From NCBI GenBank assembly GCA_947624985.1, contig CANQMO010000007.1, forward strand, positions 1-64,000: DNA of 64,000 nucleotides, written 5' to 3'. The notes beneath the pieces were generated by a model. That model had not been told where the DNA came from and did no database searches. It saw only the letters and a list, made by a program, of their open reading frames with translations. This document shows positions 1 through 10,689 of the stretch, in pieces. Source of the DNA: an uncultured Oscillospiraceae bacterium (GTDB lineage: Bacteria > Bacillota > Clostridia > Oscillospirales > Oscillospiraceae). Positions within the stretch are counted from its first letter, which is position 1; each line of letters begins with the position of its first letter. The translations under genes and the position numbers were made by a program.

Positions 1-432
1 TTCAACCCCGTCCCCAGCATGAAGCTGGTGGAGGTCATCCGGGGCGCCAACACCACCCAGGAGACCTTTGAGTTCATCTACAAGCTGGCCCAGGACATCG
101 GCAAGGACCCCGTCGAGGTGGCCGAGGCCCCCGGTTTTGTGGTGAACAAGATCCTCATCCCCATGATCAATGAGGCCATCGGCCTGGTGGAGACCGGCGT
201 CGCCTCCGTGGAGGACATCGACAAGGCCATGCAGCTGGGCGCCAACCACCCCATGGGCCCCCTGACCCTGGGCGACTTCATCGGTCTGGACGTGTGCCTG
301 GCCATCATGGAGACCCTGTACAACGAGACCGGCGACAGCAAGTATCGTCCCGCCCTGCTCCTGAAGAAGATGGTCCGCGGCGGCCTGCTGGGCCGTAAGA
401 CCGGCAAGGGCTTCTACGATTACAGCAAATAA
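1..432 (+). CDS. hbd: 3-hydroxybutyryl-CoA dehydrogenase, 3' part
   Basis: Partial gene open at the left edge; frame 1 reads through to TAA at 430-432, giving the last 143 residues. The fragment starts in the conserved [13 protein letters not shown] segment that follows the NAD-binding domain. It contains the whole C-terminal helical domain ([15 protein letters not shown], then [15 protein letters not shown] and the terminal [11 protein letters not shown]). The enzyme reduces acetoacetyl-CoA to 3-hydroxybutyryl-CoA in the cytoplasm. The adjoining bcd-etfB-etfA genes place it in the butyrate operon. The NAD(P)-binding Rossmann domain is outside the window, so cofactor preference cannot be judged. 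Confidence 0.95.
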   Translation, partial: FNPVPSMKLVEVIRGANTTQETFEFIYKLAQDIGKDPVEVAEAPGFVVNKILIPMINEAIGLVETGVASVEDIDKAMQLGANHPMGPLTLGDFIGLDVCLAIMETLYNETGDSKYRPALLLKKMVRGGLLGRKTGKGFYDYSK

Positions 433-452
433 TCTATAAGGAGAACAAGAGT

Positions 453-1610
<1,158 letters not shown>

Positions 1611-1632
1611 TAGAGGAGGTAAAAGGTTAGAA

Positions 1633-2433
1633 ATGAAAGTTATCGTTTGTGTAAAGCAGGTTCCCGATACCTCCGGTAAGGTGGCGGTGAACCCGGACGG
1701 CACGCTGAACCGTGCGTCCATGGAGACCATCACCAACCCCGACGACATGAACGCCGTGGAGGCCGCTCTGAAGCTGAAGGACGCCACCGGCTGCAAGGTC
1801 ATCGTGGTGACCATGGGTCCTCCCCCCGCGGAGGGCATGCTGCGTGAGCTTCTGGCCATGGGCGCGGACGAGGGTTACCTGATCTCCGGCCGTGAGTTCG
1901 GCGGTTCCGATACATATGCCACGAGCCAGATCGTCGCCGCCGGCGTCAACAAGATCGGCGTGGAGAAGGGCGACATCGTGCTGTGCGGCCGGCAGGCCAT
2001 CGACGGCGACACCGCCCAGGTGGGTCCCCAGATCGCCGAGAAGCTGCACCTGCCCCAGGTGACCTATGCCGCCGACATCCAGGTGGACGGTCAGGACATC
2101 ACCGTCAAGCGCATGCTGGAGGACGGCTACATGACCATCAAGGTCAAGACCCCCTGCCTGCTGACCTGCATCAAAGAGCTCAACGAGCCCCGCTATATGT
2201 CCGTGGGCGGCGTGTTCGAGGCTTACAGCAAGCCCGTCACCGTGCTGGACTACGAGGCGCTGAAGGACGATCCTCTGATCGACGCCACCACCATCGGCCT
2301 GAAGGGCTCCCCCACCAACATCCTTGTCTCCTTCACGCCCCCTCAGAAGGGCGCCGGCATGATGCTGGAGGGCAACGACATGGCCACCTGCGAGAAGCTG
2401 GCCGGTATCCTGGCCGGTAAGCACATCATCTGA
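1633..2433 (+). CDS. etfB: Electron transfer flavoprotein beta subunit
   Basis: 266 residues, preceded by a strong GAGGAGGT site at about 1612-1619. It begins MKVIVCVKQVPDTSG, as EtfB proteins do, and contains the signature block with CGRQAIDGDTAQVGPQIAEKL near residue 117. It pairs with EtfA to carry electrons between NADH, ferredoxin and Bcd. The order bcd-etfB-etfA is the classical clostridial one. Gaps to bcd and etfA are 22 and 17 bases, so the three are cotranscribed. Confidence 0.95.
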   Translation: MKVIVCVKQVPDTSGKVAVNPDGTLNRASMETITNPDDMNAVEAALKLKDATGCKVIVVTMGPPPAEGMLRELLAMGADEGYLISGREFGGSDTYATSQIVAAGVNKIGVEKGDIVLCGRQAIDGDTAQVGPQIAEKLHLPQVTYAADIQVDGQDITVKRMLEDGYMTIKVKTPCLLTCIKELNEPRYMSVGGVFEAYSKPVTVLDYEALKDDPLIDATTIGLKGSPTNILVSFTPPQKGAGMMLEGNDMATCEKLAGILAGKHII

Positions 2434-2450
2434 GAGAGGAGTAAGAGAAA

Positions 2451-3584
2451 ATGGCTTTTAACAACACTGATCTGGCTGCTTTCAAGGATGTATGGGTATT
2501 CTGCGAGCAGCGTGACGGAAAACTGATGCCCACCGACTTCGAGCTGATCAGCGAGGGCCGCCGTCTGGCCGACGAGCTGGGCGTGGACCTGTGCGGACTG
2601 CTGCTGGGCGACAACGTGGAAGGTCTGGCCAAGGAGCTGGGCGGCTACGGCGCGGACAAGGTCTATGTCTGCGAGCACCCCCTGCTGAAGGTCTACACCA
2701 CCGACGCTTACGCCAAGGTCATCTGCGACGTGATCCAGGACCTGAAGCCTGAGGCGTTCCTGATCGGCGCCACCAACATCGGCCGCGATCTTGGCCCCCG
2801 GTGCGCCGCCCGTCTGCACACCGGCCTGTGCGCCGACTGCACCCACCTGGACGTGGACATGGGCATTTACAAGGACTTCCTGCATGAGGCGTCCACCCTG
2901 GACGACGCCCGCATTGACGGCCTGAACACCGCCATGGTCCTGGGCGAGAAGCACGACGTCTCCCGTGACCTGAAGATGACCCGTCCCGCTTTCGGCGGCC
3001 ACCTGATGGCCTCCATCATCTGCCCCCGGTTCCGTCCCACCATGGCGACGGTCCGTCCCGGCGTTATGAAAAAGCGCCCCTTCGATCAGGCCAAGGCCGA
3101 CGCCTGCCAGATCGTGAAGCCCGCTTTCGAGCTGAGCGAGGCCGACATGGAGACCCAGGTCACCGAGGTCGTCAAGGCGGCCAAGAAGCTGGTGGACCTG
3201 ATCGGCGCGGACTTCATCGTGTCCGTGGGCCGTGGTATCAGCAAGGATGTCGAGGGCGGCATCAAGCTGGCCGAGGAGCTGGCCGCGGAGCTCGGCGGCG
3301 TCGTCGGCGGCTCCCGCGCGGTCATCGACAGCGGCTGGCTGTCCGCCGACCACCAGGTGGGCCAGACCGGCAAGACCGTGCACCCGAAGGTATATGTGGC
3401 TCTGGGTATCTCCGGCGCCATCCAGCACAAGGCCGGCATGCAGGACTCCGAGTGCATTATCGCCGTGAACAAGAACGAGTCCGCCCCCATCTTCGAGATC
3501 GCCGACTACGGCATCTGCGGCGACCTGTTCAAGGTCACTCCCATGCTGACCGAGGCCATCCGCGCCGCCAAGGCCGCCAAGTAA
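2451..3584 (+). CDS. etfA: Electron transfer flavoprotein alpha subunit
   Basis: 377 residues, longer than the roughly 310-340 of the basic EtfA family, with about 40 extra residues spread over the N-terminal half. The C-terminal FAD domain is intact: GRGISKDVEGGIKLAEELA, then SGWLSADHQVGQTGKTV, GISGAIQHKAGMQ and IIAVNKNESAPIFEIADYG. It binds the FAD that accepts or donates electrons in the Etf/Bcd complex. It is the last gene of the operon and is followed within 20 bases by a strong intrinsic terminator. Confidence 0.95.
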   Translation: MAFNNTDLAAFKDVWVFCEQRDGKLMPTDFELISEGRRLADELGVDLCGLLLGDNVEGLAKELGGYGADKVYVCEHPLLKVYTTDAYAKVICDVIQDLKPEAFLIGATNIGRDLGPRCAARLHTGLCADCTHLDVDMGIYKDFLHEASTLDDARIDGLNTAMVLGEKHDVSRDLKMTRPAFGGHLMASIICPRFRPTMATVRPGVMKKRPFDQAKADACQIVKPAFELSEADMETQVTEVVKAAKKLVDLIGADFIVSVGRGISKDVEGGIKLAEELAAELGGVVGGSRAVIDSGWLSADHQVGQTGKTVHPKVYVALGISGAIQHKAGMQDSECIIAVNKNESAPIFEIADYGICGDLFKVTPMLTEAIRAAKAAK

Positions 3585-3603
3585 ACCCATTCAAAACGCA
3601 ACA

Positions 3604-3636
3604 AAAGGGCCGCTGTCGAAGCGGTCCTTTTTTTGT
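3604..3636 (+). terminator. Intrinsic terminator of the bcd-etfBA operon
   Basis: Ten-base-pair stem (3604-3613 with 3621-3630, one G-U pair), 7-base loop, then a run of T. It lies 20 bases after the etfA stop. Confidence 0.85.
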
Positions 3637-3647
3637 GTAAATGGAGA

Positions 3648-3676
3648 TAGTATTCAGCCGCGTGGTGTGCTATACT
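3648..3676 (+). promoter_or_regulatory. Possible promoter for the DMT transporter-degV pair
   Basis: A good -10 TATACT at 3671-3676 with 17 bases to TAGTAT at 3648. The -35 is poor, so this is tentative. Confidence 0.35.
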
Positions 3677-3722
3677 GCGTGAGACAGGAACGGTGCGTGA
3701 CCCGCGCCGGCGGAGGCGAAAG

Positions 3723-4625
3723 ATGAAAGGAAAAAACAACGCGCTGAGCGTGGCGCTCATACTGCTGGCGGCCACGGGCTGGGGCGTGATCGGCCTGTTC
3801 TCCCGGCCTCTGGGGGAGGCGGGGCTCAGCGCGATCCAGGTGACCTTCGTGCGCAGCGTCATCACGCTGGCGGGGATGGGCCTGCTGCTTCTGGCGCGGG
3901 ACCGGACGCTTTTCCGTATCGACCTGCGGGACGGCTGGATGTTTCTGGGCACGGGGCTGGTCAGTATCGTGTTTTTCAACGTGTGCTACTTCACCACCAT
4001 CGAGATGACCACGCTGGCCACGGCGTCCATACTGCTGTACACGGCCCCCTGCTTCGTGATGGTCATGTCGGCGGTGTTTTTCAAAGAGCGGATCACGGCG
4101 CGGAAGCTGACGGCGCTGGCGCTGGCCTTTGGCGGGTGCGTGCTGGTCAGCGGTATCGGCGCCGGCGGGGGACTGACCCCCTTCGGCCTGCTGACCGGCG
4201 TGGGCTCCGGCCTGGGCTACGCCACCTACAGTATCTTCGGCAAGGCGGCGCTGAAAAAGTACCACGCCTTCACGCTGATCTTCTACACCTTCGTGGTCTC
4301 CACGGTCTGCCTGGCGCCCTTCGTGGGCATAGGGCAGTGCGCGCGGGCCATAGCGGCCGGCGGGAACGCGCCTTGGCTGGCGCTGGGACTGGGGCTCATC
4401 TCCACCTTCATGCCCTATGTGTGCTACACCACGGGCCTGGAGAACGTGGAGGCGGGCCGGGCCTCGGTGCTGGCCTTTGCCGAGCCCATGGTAGCGACCC
4501 TCGCGGGGATCGTGGCCTACCATGAGCGGCTGGGCGCCCGGTCCGCCGCCGGTATCGCGCTGATCTTCATCGCCATTTTGCTGCTGAGCATACCGGCGAA
4601 AAACAGGGAGGGAACGACCCCATGA
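3723..4625 (+). CDS. EamA/DMT-superfamily transporter
   Basis: 300 residues with about ten hydrophobic segments arranged as two EamA repeats (roughly residues 8-140 and 150-290). Typical repeat features are the opening ATGWGVIGLFSRPLGEAGLS and the second-half LGLISTFMPYVCYTTGLENVEAG. An in-frame GTG lies at 3693, but ATG 3723 has GGAGG at 3712-3716 with ideal spacing, so it is chosen. The substrate is unknown; the family exports amino acids, nucleosides and other small metabolites across the cytoplasmic membrane. The stop overlaps the degV start (ATGA), so the two are translationally coupled. Confidence 0.85.
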   Translation: MKGKNNALSVALILLAATGWGVIGLFSRPLGEAGLSAIQVTFVRSVITLAGMGLLLLARDRTLFRIDLRDGWMFLGTGLVSIVFFNVCYFTTIEMTTLATASILLYTAPCFVMVMSAVFFKERITARKLTALALAFGGCVLVSGIGAGGGLTPFGLLTGVGSGLGYATYSIFGKAALKKYHAFTLIFYTFVVSTVCLAPFVGIGQCARAIAAGGNAPWLALGLGLISTFMPYVCYTTGLENVEAGRASVLAFAEPMVATLAGIVAYHERLGARSAAGIALIFIAILLLSIPAKNREGTTP

Positions 4626-5464
4626 GCGTCAGGATCATCACCGACTCGGCCAGCGACATATCCCCGGCCCAGGCCAAAGCCTGGGGCGTGGAGCTCATAC
4701 CCATGACCGTGGTATTCGGCAGCGAGGAGTATCTGGACGGGGTGACATTGTCCGACCAGGCGTTTTTTGAAAAGCTGGTGGAGACGGACGCGCTGCCCCA
4801 CACATGCCAGATCACGCCCTTTCAGTACGGGGAGGTATTTGAAGCGGTGCGCCGGGCGGGGGACGAGGCGGTATGTGTGGTGCTGTCTGGGAAGCTGTCC
4901 GGCTGCTGGAACAGCGCCGTCATGGCGGCGGAGCACATCGAATGCGTCCATGTGGTGGACAGCGAGAACGTGTGCATCGGCCAGCGGCTGCTGGTGGAAC
5001 TGGCGGTTCGGCTGCGGGACGCGGGGCGCACGGCGGCGGAGATAGCCGCCGAGCTGGAGACGCAGAAAAAGCGCGTCCGGCTGCTGGCCCTGCTGGACAC
5101 GCTGGAGTATCTGAAAAAGGGCGGGCGCATTTCGCCTGCGGTGGCCTTTGCCGGGGGCATTCTGTCCATCAAGCCGGTGGTGGCCGTGCAGGACGGGCAG
5201 GTGGTGCTGATCGGCAAGGCCAGAGGCTCGAAAAACGGCAACAACCTGCTCATGCAATTCGTGGAAAAGTGCGGCGGGATCGACTTCTCCATGCCCTACT
5301 GTCTGGCCTACAGCGGTCTTTCCGACGCGCTGCTGCAAAAATATCTGGCCGACAGCCGGGACCTGTATCAGGGCCACGGGGAGGATATCCCCATATGCCG
5401 GATCGGCTGCGTCATCGGCACCCACGCCGGACCCGGCGCTGTGGGCGTCGCCTTTTTCAGCTGA
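4622..5464 (+). CDS. DegV-family fatty-acid-binding protein
   Basis: 280 residues, full length for the family. It starts with the characteristic RIITDSASDIS segment and contains the TCQITPFQY block and GGILSIKPVVAVQDG at about residues 178-192. DegV (FakB-like) proteins bind a fatty acid in a closed pocket and present it to the FakA kinase for phosphorylation; that role is known for homologues and inferred here. It overlaps the upstream transporter by four bases. FakA is not in this window, so binding without kinase partnership cannot be excluded. Confidence 0.88.
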   Translation: MSVRIITDSASDISPAQAKAWGVELIPMTVVFGSEEYLDGVTLSDQAFFEKLVETDALPHTCQITPFQYGEVFEAVRRAGDEAVCVVLSGKLSGCWNSAVMAAEHIECVHVVDSENVCIGQRLLVELAVRLRDAGRTAAEIAAELETQKKRVRLLALLDTLEYLKKGGRISPAVAFAGGILSIKPVVAVQDGQVVLIGKARGSKNGNNLLMQFVEKCGGIDFSMPYCLAYSGLSDALLQKYLADSRDLYQGHGEDIPICRIGCVIGTHAGPGAVGVAFFS

Positions 5465-5497
5465 GGGCGGCCGGTCGAACGGAAAAAGGAAAAGGAA

Positions 5498-5525
5498 AAG
5501 CCGCGGGGCGTTTGCCCCGCGGCTT
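5498..5525. terminator. Bidirectional terminator between degV and the giant surface protein
   Basis: Perfect 12-bp stem (5498-5509 with 5514-5525), loop GTTT. It lies between convergent genes and is A-rich on the left, so it would serve the minus-strand gene with a U tract and probably degV as well. Confidence 0.75.
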
Positions 5526-5548
5526 AGTGTTTTATGCGATGATCATTA

Positions 5549-8500
5549 TCAGCGGACGTTCTTCTTCCGCCGGATCAGGGTCACCGCCAGTCCCGTCAGG
5601 CACAGGGCCAGCAGCGCTGTGTACAGACCCAGAGGCGCGCTGTCCCCGGTGTTGGGGGCGACGGGCTGCTGGGAGGCGCTGGGGGAGGCGGAGGGAGAAG
5701 CGGTGGGTGTGCCGTCCTGATAGACGATGGCGTACAGGGAGAACAGCTTCGACTCCACGGTGATGGTGTCGCTGGTGCTGCTCACGGTATCCAGCAGGCT
5801 GGCGGTGCCATCATGCAGCCGCACAACGCCGAACTTCCTGCCCTCCTTGATCAGTTCAGCCGGGATCTTGAAGGTCACCTGGATGGGCTTGTTGGTCTCG
5901 GATATCAGCGTGCCCTCGCCGCCGTTGATGGACTTGATAAGCTCCACATTCAGGTACGCGCCCACGGTATATCCCCGGGCGGCGGCCTGCACCGTGCTCC
6001 TCTGCGTGGCGGTGACGGCGCTGCCGACGTTCTCCTCGGTCAGGGTGATCTCGATGGAAGCGCCGTTGGCAAGCATTTGCCGCTCCGCCTCGCTGAGGAC
6101 GGCGTCCGCCAGTTCAGCGCTGGACATATTCAGACTGGCGCCCCCGCCCTCGGACTCCACTTCGATGGTGCCCTTGGGGTTGACGGTGACGGTCACGGTC
6201 ACGTCCGTGGCGGCCTGGGGCTGGAAAGCGTCCTTACTGATGGTGACGGTCAGCTCTCCCGCCGTGGTGGGCGTGCCGGACAGGGTCAGGGTTGCGGTGG
6301 CGCCGGAGACGGTCACCGCGCTGACGGTCAGGCCCTGGGCGGCGTCGCCGGACAGGGTGACGTTCTTGGTGATGTCAGACTTGAAGCTGCTGCCGGAGGC
6401 GGTCAGGGTGATGTCGTCGGCCTTGGCGCCCACGGTGAGCTTGGAGTCGGTGGTGACGGTGACGGTGGGGGCGGCGTTGACGGTGATGCTGCCCGTGACC
6501 GTCTGGTCCTCGTCAGTGGCCAGCTTGAAGGCCGTGGTCTTGGCCGTCACGGTGACGGCGCCCGCCTTGGTGGGCGTGCCGGACAGGGTCAGGGTGACCG
6601 CTTCGCCGGAGCCGGAGACGGAGGCGATGGTCAGTCCCGCGGCGCCCGCGCCGCCCAGGGCAAAGTCCTCGGCCGTCAGGCCGCTGTCCTTAAAGTGCAG
6701 GCCGTGGCTGTTGGAGATGGTCACTGTGATGGTCTGGCCGGAAACCGGCGTGCCCGCGTACAGGCTCCCGGACAGGGTCCCGGTCAGCGTCCCCATGGGG
6801 GGCCCCACACTGACCGTGGCAGTGGCCGCGTTCTCAGGCTTGTACTTGAAAGCGTCGGGCTGGACCGTGATGGTCAAGGCACCTTCCGTGGTAGGCGGGG
6901 TGATGGTCAGCACGGCGGTGTCGCCCTCGGTCTCCACCTTGACGGCGCTCAGGGTAACGCCCGTATCACCGGAGACAGAGAAGTAATCCGTCGCTTCGGT
7001 GGTGTTAAAGACGCTGCCCGTGGCGGTCAGGGTGATGGACGTGGCCGTTTCATCCCCCTCGGCGATGTGCTTGGGGGTCGCGTCCAGCTCGATGGTGGGA
7101 TAGTTGATAGTGACGGCGCTCGTGGTAACATTACTATCAGGATAGTAGGTGAAGGCCGTTCTGTCCACCGTGATGGTGAAGTTGTCGGTATGCGCGTTGG
7201 GCGTGCCGGACAAAGCCAGGACGACATTCCCGCCGCTGCTGCCGACCCTGCTGATCGACAGCCCGTCGGCATTGTTCAGAGTGAACTTGCCGGTGTCGAG
7301 CCCGGCGGCGAAGGACAGCGTAGTAGGCGTCAGGGTGATGGACGTGCTGCTGCCCACCGGCATGCCGGCAGTGAGCTGCCCGCTCAGGCTCGCGCTGACG
7401 GAGCCCGTGGGGGCGGCGTTGACGGTGATGCTGTCGCTGGCGGTGATATCACCCTCCGGGGCCAGCTTAAAAGCTGTGGTCTTGGCCTGGACCTGGAAGG
7501 TGCCGCTGTTACTCGGGGTGCCGGACAGGGTCAGGGTGACATGGGTGGGGTCTACATAGGCAGGCGTGATGGTCAGCCCCCCGGGGTCCGTATTTATGAG
7601 AGCAAAGTCCGTGGCCGCCAGGCCGCTGTCCTTGAAGTGCAGGCCGTGGCTGTTGGAGATGGTCACCGCGATGGTCTGATTGGAGACCGGCGTGCCCTTG
7701 TAGAGAGCGCCGTTCAGCGTGGCGGACAGGGTGCCCTCCGGCTTGCCGATCTTGACCTTGGCGGTGACAGCGGCGAGGGGCTGGTACTTGAAAGCGCCGG
7801 GCTGGACCGTGATGGTCAGGTCGCCGGTCGACTCCGGCGTGCCGGTGAAGGCCAAGGTGGCCTCATTGGAGCCGTCGGTGGCCGTGACGCCGGACAGGGT
7901 GATACCTGTGATGTTACTGCTGAAAGAGAAGTTCTCGTTTGCACCGCTGACCGCGTTAAAGACGCCGTTCGTGGCGGTGAGCTTGATGGAGTGGACCGAA
8001 TCGTCCTCTTCCGCGATGTGGTTGGGGTCAGGCGACACGGAGACGTCGGGATAGCCGATGGTGAGGGACCCGGTGGTCTTTGCCGCGGCGGGCGCGGCCA
8101 CGAAAGCGGAGGTCTGCGCCGTGACGGTGAAGGTACCGCCCGCCTTGGGGGTGCCAGTGAGGGAGAGAGAGACGTTTTTGCTGTCGCTGCGCGTCACGCC
8201 GGAAATGGTCAAGCCGGTGTCTCCGCTCAGGGTGAAATTCTCCGGTGACAACTGCGCTTGTGCTTTGAAGTTCAGGGTGCTGCCGGCGGTGAGGCTGATC
8301 GAGGTGTCGGTCACCGCCGTGCCGGCGGTCAGGGTGGCAGTGCCACCCGCCAGAGAGCCGGTGACGGAGCCATCGGGCTGGTTGACGGTGATACTAGCCG
8401 TGGCCTTGTCAGCCGCAACGGGGGTGAAAGCGTCCTTCGTCACCGTGACGGTCATGGTGCCGTTCGTTGTGGGCGTGTCGCTCAGGGTCAGCTTCACGTT

Positions 8501-10609
8501 CTTGTTGGTGCCGCTGTCGGTGATTGCGGCCTCGCTCACGGTGAGACTTGTGTAGCCATCGCCGGAGATGGTGAACTTGTTCGCCGTTACACCGGAGATG
8601 AATTTTGCTTCATCGGGATTCGTGATCTGGATGGTGATCTCGTTGGTGTTGCCCGCCGTGATCTCGTTGCCCGACAGAGTGACGGAGGGAGCCTCCTTGA
8701 CGGAGATGCTGCCGGTGGCTTTCTGTCCGTCTGTGGGCGCATATGTAAAGGCGTCCTTGCTGACTGTGACCTCGATAGCTCCCGAATTTTTAGGCGTGCC
8801 GGACAGGGTCAGAGAGACCTCGGTACTGCTTGTGTAAGTGACATTGGTAACGGAGAGGCCCGTGCTGCCGTCACCGGAGAGGGTGAAGTAACCGGTGTTA
8901 GCAGTAGACAGGCTGGATTTAAAGGTCAGGTCGCCGCTGGCGGTGAGCTTGATGGTCTGGCCGGACGTTTCCGTCCCCGCGTACAGGGCATCGCCTTCCA
9001 GCTCCGCGCTGACAGAGCCCGTGGGCGCGTTGACGGTGGCTTGGCCGGAGGGCTCCACGGGGCTGGTGGGCTGATACTTGAAGGCAGTCTGGCCGATGGA
9101 GGTCACCGTGATGGGGGTCGCTGTGGTGGGGGTCACGGTCAAGGTAGCGGTGTTGCCGGTGGCGGTGACGGAAGTGGGCTGGGTGACCCCGCCGCCGGAC
9201 AGGGTGAACAGGCTCGCGTCAGGGTTGGTGGAAGCAAAGTCGCTTCCGGTGGCGGTGACGGTGAACGTTCCCTCCTTGCCCACGGTGAGGGAACCTTCAA
9301 CTGTTGCGGAGACCGTGGCCGCCGCAACGCTGATGGACACTTCGGACGCACTGGCGGGCGTATACTTGAACGCAGCGGGATCGACTGTCACTTTGAGGGT
9401 CCCCTGTGCGTCGGGAGCGCCGGTGACGGTCAGGGTGGCGGTGGTGCCGCTGGCAGAAACGCTGCTGACAGTGAGCCCGGTAACGTCGCTCAGAGTATAA
9501 TAACTGGTCGAATCGCTTGTGAACTCGTTGTTCCCGTTGCTGATGGTGAGCGTGATGGTATTGGGTTGCTCGCCCGCCTTCAGGGAATCGGAGGAGGTGA
9601 CGTCCACGTTCGGCGCCGCGTTGACGGTGATGGCGCTACCGTTGGGGGTCACCGCCGAGGCGGACTGGGGCTCGAAAGCGGCCGCTGCAATGCTGGTCAC
9701 CTCGATAGTCCCGCCCTTGGTGGGAGTAACCTTCAAAGTGGCGCCGGTGCCGCTGGCCTCTACGCTGTCAGGCTGGGTGACCCCGCCGCCGTTCAGGGTG
9801 AACAGGTTCGCCGCCGGGCTGGCCGCGAAGTTACCGCTGGCGGTGACGTTGATGGTGCCCTCGGTGCCCGCGGTGAGAGTGGTGCCGTTATAGGACGCGG
9901 TGACCGTGGGAAGGGAGACCGTGACACTGCCGCTGGCGGTGACATCGCTTGCGGGCTTGTATGCAAAGGCCTCCGGTTTGATGGTGACGCTCACCGTGCC
10001 CGTCTTGGTGGGGGTGAGGGTCAGTGAAGTCGTATCAGTACCGCCGCCATCGCCGGGGCTGGTCACGGTCTGGCTCTCTCCGTCAATGGACACGGTGAAC
10101 ATGTCCGTCTGGAGAGAGTTGGCAAAGTCAATGCCGGTGGACTTCAGCTGGATCTCCCCCGACTGGCCCACCTTCAGGTCGCCGGAGGCAGTGACATCGG
10201 CGTTCGCCCCGTTGACGGTGATGGTCTGGGTAAGCGCTTCGCTCGGCTTGCCGGTATCCTCAAAGGCGTCGGGCTGGGCCGTGATGGTGATCGTTCCCGC
10301 TTCGGTAGGCGTACCGGTGGCGGCTATGGTGACGGTAGTCGTGTCTTGATATTGCGCCTGGCCGAACTCAAGGCCCTTGCCGTCATAGCCGGAGACGGTT
10401 ATGTAGGTAGACACGTTTGCCTCGCTGAACGTGCCGCCTGTTGCCGTGACGGTGATGGTGCCACCGGACGTCACACCGGCGGTGAAGCTGGTGGGCTCCA
10501 CGCTGATGGTGGCTGTGCCCCCGTCGGCCAAAGCCGCCGTGGGCAGCCAGGTCGCCACCAGGCACAGGGTCAGCAGGATTGTCATGACTCTCTTTGTCGT
10601 TCTGATCAT
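5549..10609 (-). CDS. Giant secreted repeat protein with sortase-like C-terminal anchor
   Basis: 1,686 residues. A Sec signal peptide (MIRTTKRVMTILLTLCLVA, cut near PTAALA) is followed by about 14 tandem units of 95-110 residues. Each unit runs: x-V-x-G-S-L-x-x-G, ITLTASG, F-x-x-x-x-FTLSG, TGLTVSSV, TLTLSGTPTxAGTLTVTV, then AFKYxP and a Val-rich linker. After the repeats come a Gly-Gly-Gly break, a distinct domain of about 150 residues, a PSASPSAS spacer and APNTGDS + hydrophobic segment + RRKK, a non-canonical LPxTG-type signal. The ATG at 10609 is chosen over upstream in-frame TTG because AAGGAGG (10620-10626) is correctly spaced. It is presumably an adhesin-like stalk on the cell wall. Ligand unknown; no sortase gene is visible here. 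Confidence 0.88.
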   Translation of the reverse strand: MIRTTKRVMTILLTLCLVATWLPTAALADGGTATISVEPTSFTAGVTSGGTITVTATGGTFSEANVSTYITVSGYDGKGLEFGQAQYQDTTTVTIAATGTPTEAGTITITAQPDAFEDTGKPSEALTQTITVNGANADVTASGDLKVGQSGEIQLKSTGIDFANSLQTDMFTVSIDGESQTVTSPGDGGGTDTTSLTLTPTKTGTVSVTIKPEAFAYKPASDVTASGSVTVSLPTVTASYNGTTLTAGTEGTINVTASGNFAASPAANLFTLNGGGVTQPDSVEASGTGATLKVTPTKGGTIEVTSIAAAAFEPQSASAVTPNGSAITVNAAPNVDVTSSDSLKAGEQPNTITLTISNGNNEFTSDSTSYYTLSDVTGLTVSSVSASGTTATLTVTGAPDAQGTLKVTVDPAAFKYTPASASEVSISVAAATVSATVEGSLTVGKEGTFTVTATGSDFASTNPDASLFTLSGGGVTQPTSVTATGNTATLTVTPTTATPITVTSIGQTAFKYQPTSPVEPSGQATVNAPTGSVSAELEGDALYAGTETSGQTIKLTASGDLTFKSSLSTANTGYFTLSGDGSTGLSVTNVTYTSSTEVSLTLSGTPKNSGAIEVTVSKDAFTYAPTDGQKATGSISVKEAPSVTLSGNEITAGNTNEITIQITNPDEAKFISGVTANKFTISGDGYTSLTVSEAAITDSGTNKNVKLTLSDTPTTNGTMTVTVTKDAFTPVAADKATASITVNQPDGSVTGSLAGGTATLTAGTAVTDTSISLTAGSTLNFKAQAQLSPENFTLSGDTGLTISGVTRSDSKNVSLSLTGTPKAGGTFTVTAQTSAFVAAPAAAKTTGSLTIGYPDVSVSPDPNHIAEEDDSVHSIKLTATNGVFNAVSGANENFSFSSNITGITLSGVTATDGSNEATLAFTGTPESTGDLTITVQPGAFKYQPLAAVTAKVKIGKPEGTLSATLNGALYKGTPVSNQTIAVTISNSHGLHFKDSGLAATDFALINTDPGGLTITPAYVDPTHVTLTLSGTPSNSGTFQVQAKTTAFKLAPEGDITASDSITVNAAPTGSVSASLSGQLTAGMPVGSSTSITLTPTTLSFAAGLDTGKFTLNNADGLSISRVGSSGGNVVLALSGTPNAHTDNFTITVDRTAFTYYPDSNVTTSAVTINYPTIELDATPKHIAEGDETATSITLTATGSVFNTTEATDYFSVSGDTGVTLSAVKVETEGDTAVLTITPPTTEGALTITVQPDAFKYKPENAATATVSVGPPMGTLTGTLSGSLYAGTPVSGQTITVTISNSHGLHFKDSGLTAEDFALGGAGAAGLTIASVSGSGEAVTLTLSGTPTKAGAVTVTAKTTAFKLATDEDQTVTGSITVNAAPTVTVTTDSKLTVGAKADDITLTASGSSFKSDITKNVTLSGDAAQGLTVSAVTVSGATATLTLSGTPTTAGELTVTISKDAFQPQAATDVTVTVTVNPKGTIEVESEGGGASLNMSSAELADAVLSEAERQMLANGASIEITLTEENVGSAVTATQRSTVQAAARGYTVGAYLNVELIKSINGGEGTLISETNKPIQVTFKIPAELIKEGRKFGVVRLHDGTASLLDTVSSTSDTITVESKLFSLYAIVYQDGTPTASPSASPSASQQPVAPNTGDSAPLGLYTALLALCLTGLAVTLIRRKKNVR
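6170..10522 (-). repeat. Array of about 14 diverged protein-coding tandem repeats
   Basis: Successive units of about 290-330 bp within the surface-protein gene, aligned by the recurrent AFKYxP and LTLSGTP motifs. Units are diverged, so most would not be scored as DNA repeats. Confidence 0.85.
6468..8372 (-). repeat. Higher-order duplication of a three-unit block, period 942 bp
   Basis: Units 8-9-10 and 11-12-13 match each other in order: HIAEEDDS pairs with HIAEGDET, and NSHGLHFKDSGL occurs in both. Near-identical DNA around 6679 and 7621 fixes the period at 942 bp, exactly 314 codons. Confidence 0.8.
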
Positions 10610-10689
10610 ATGATCTGAACCTCCTTCCCAAATGAGAGAACACGCGCCGGCACATGACACCCATGGCCGGCCCCCGCAAAAAATGCAGC

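Noticed and set aside
5813-8248. 811-codon plus-strand open frame through the surface-protein repeats
   Set aside because: Mirror frame of the repeat gene; the product is Gly/Asp/Arg-rich noise with no start signals.
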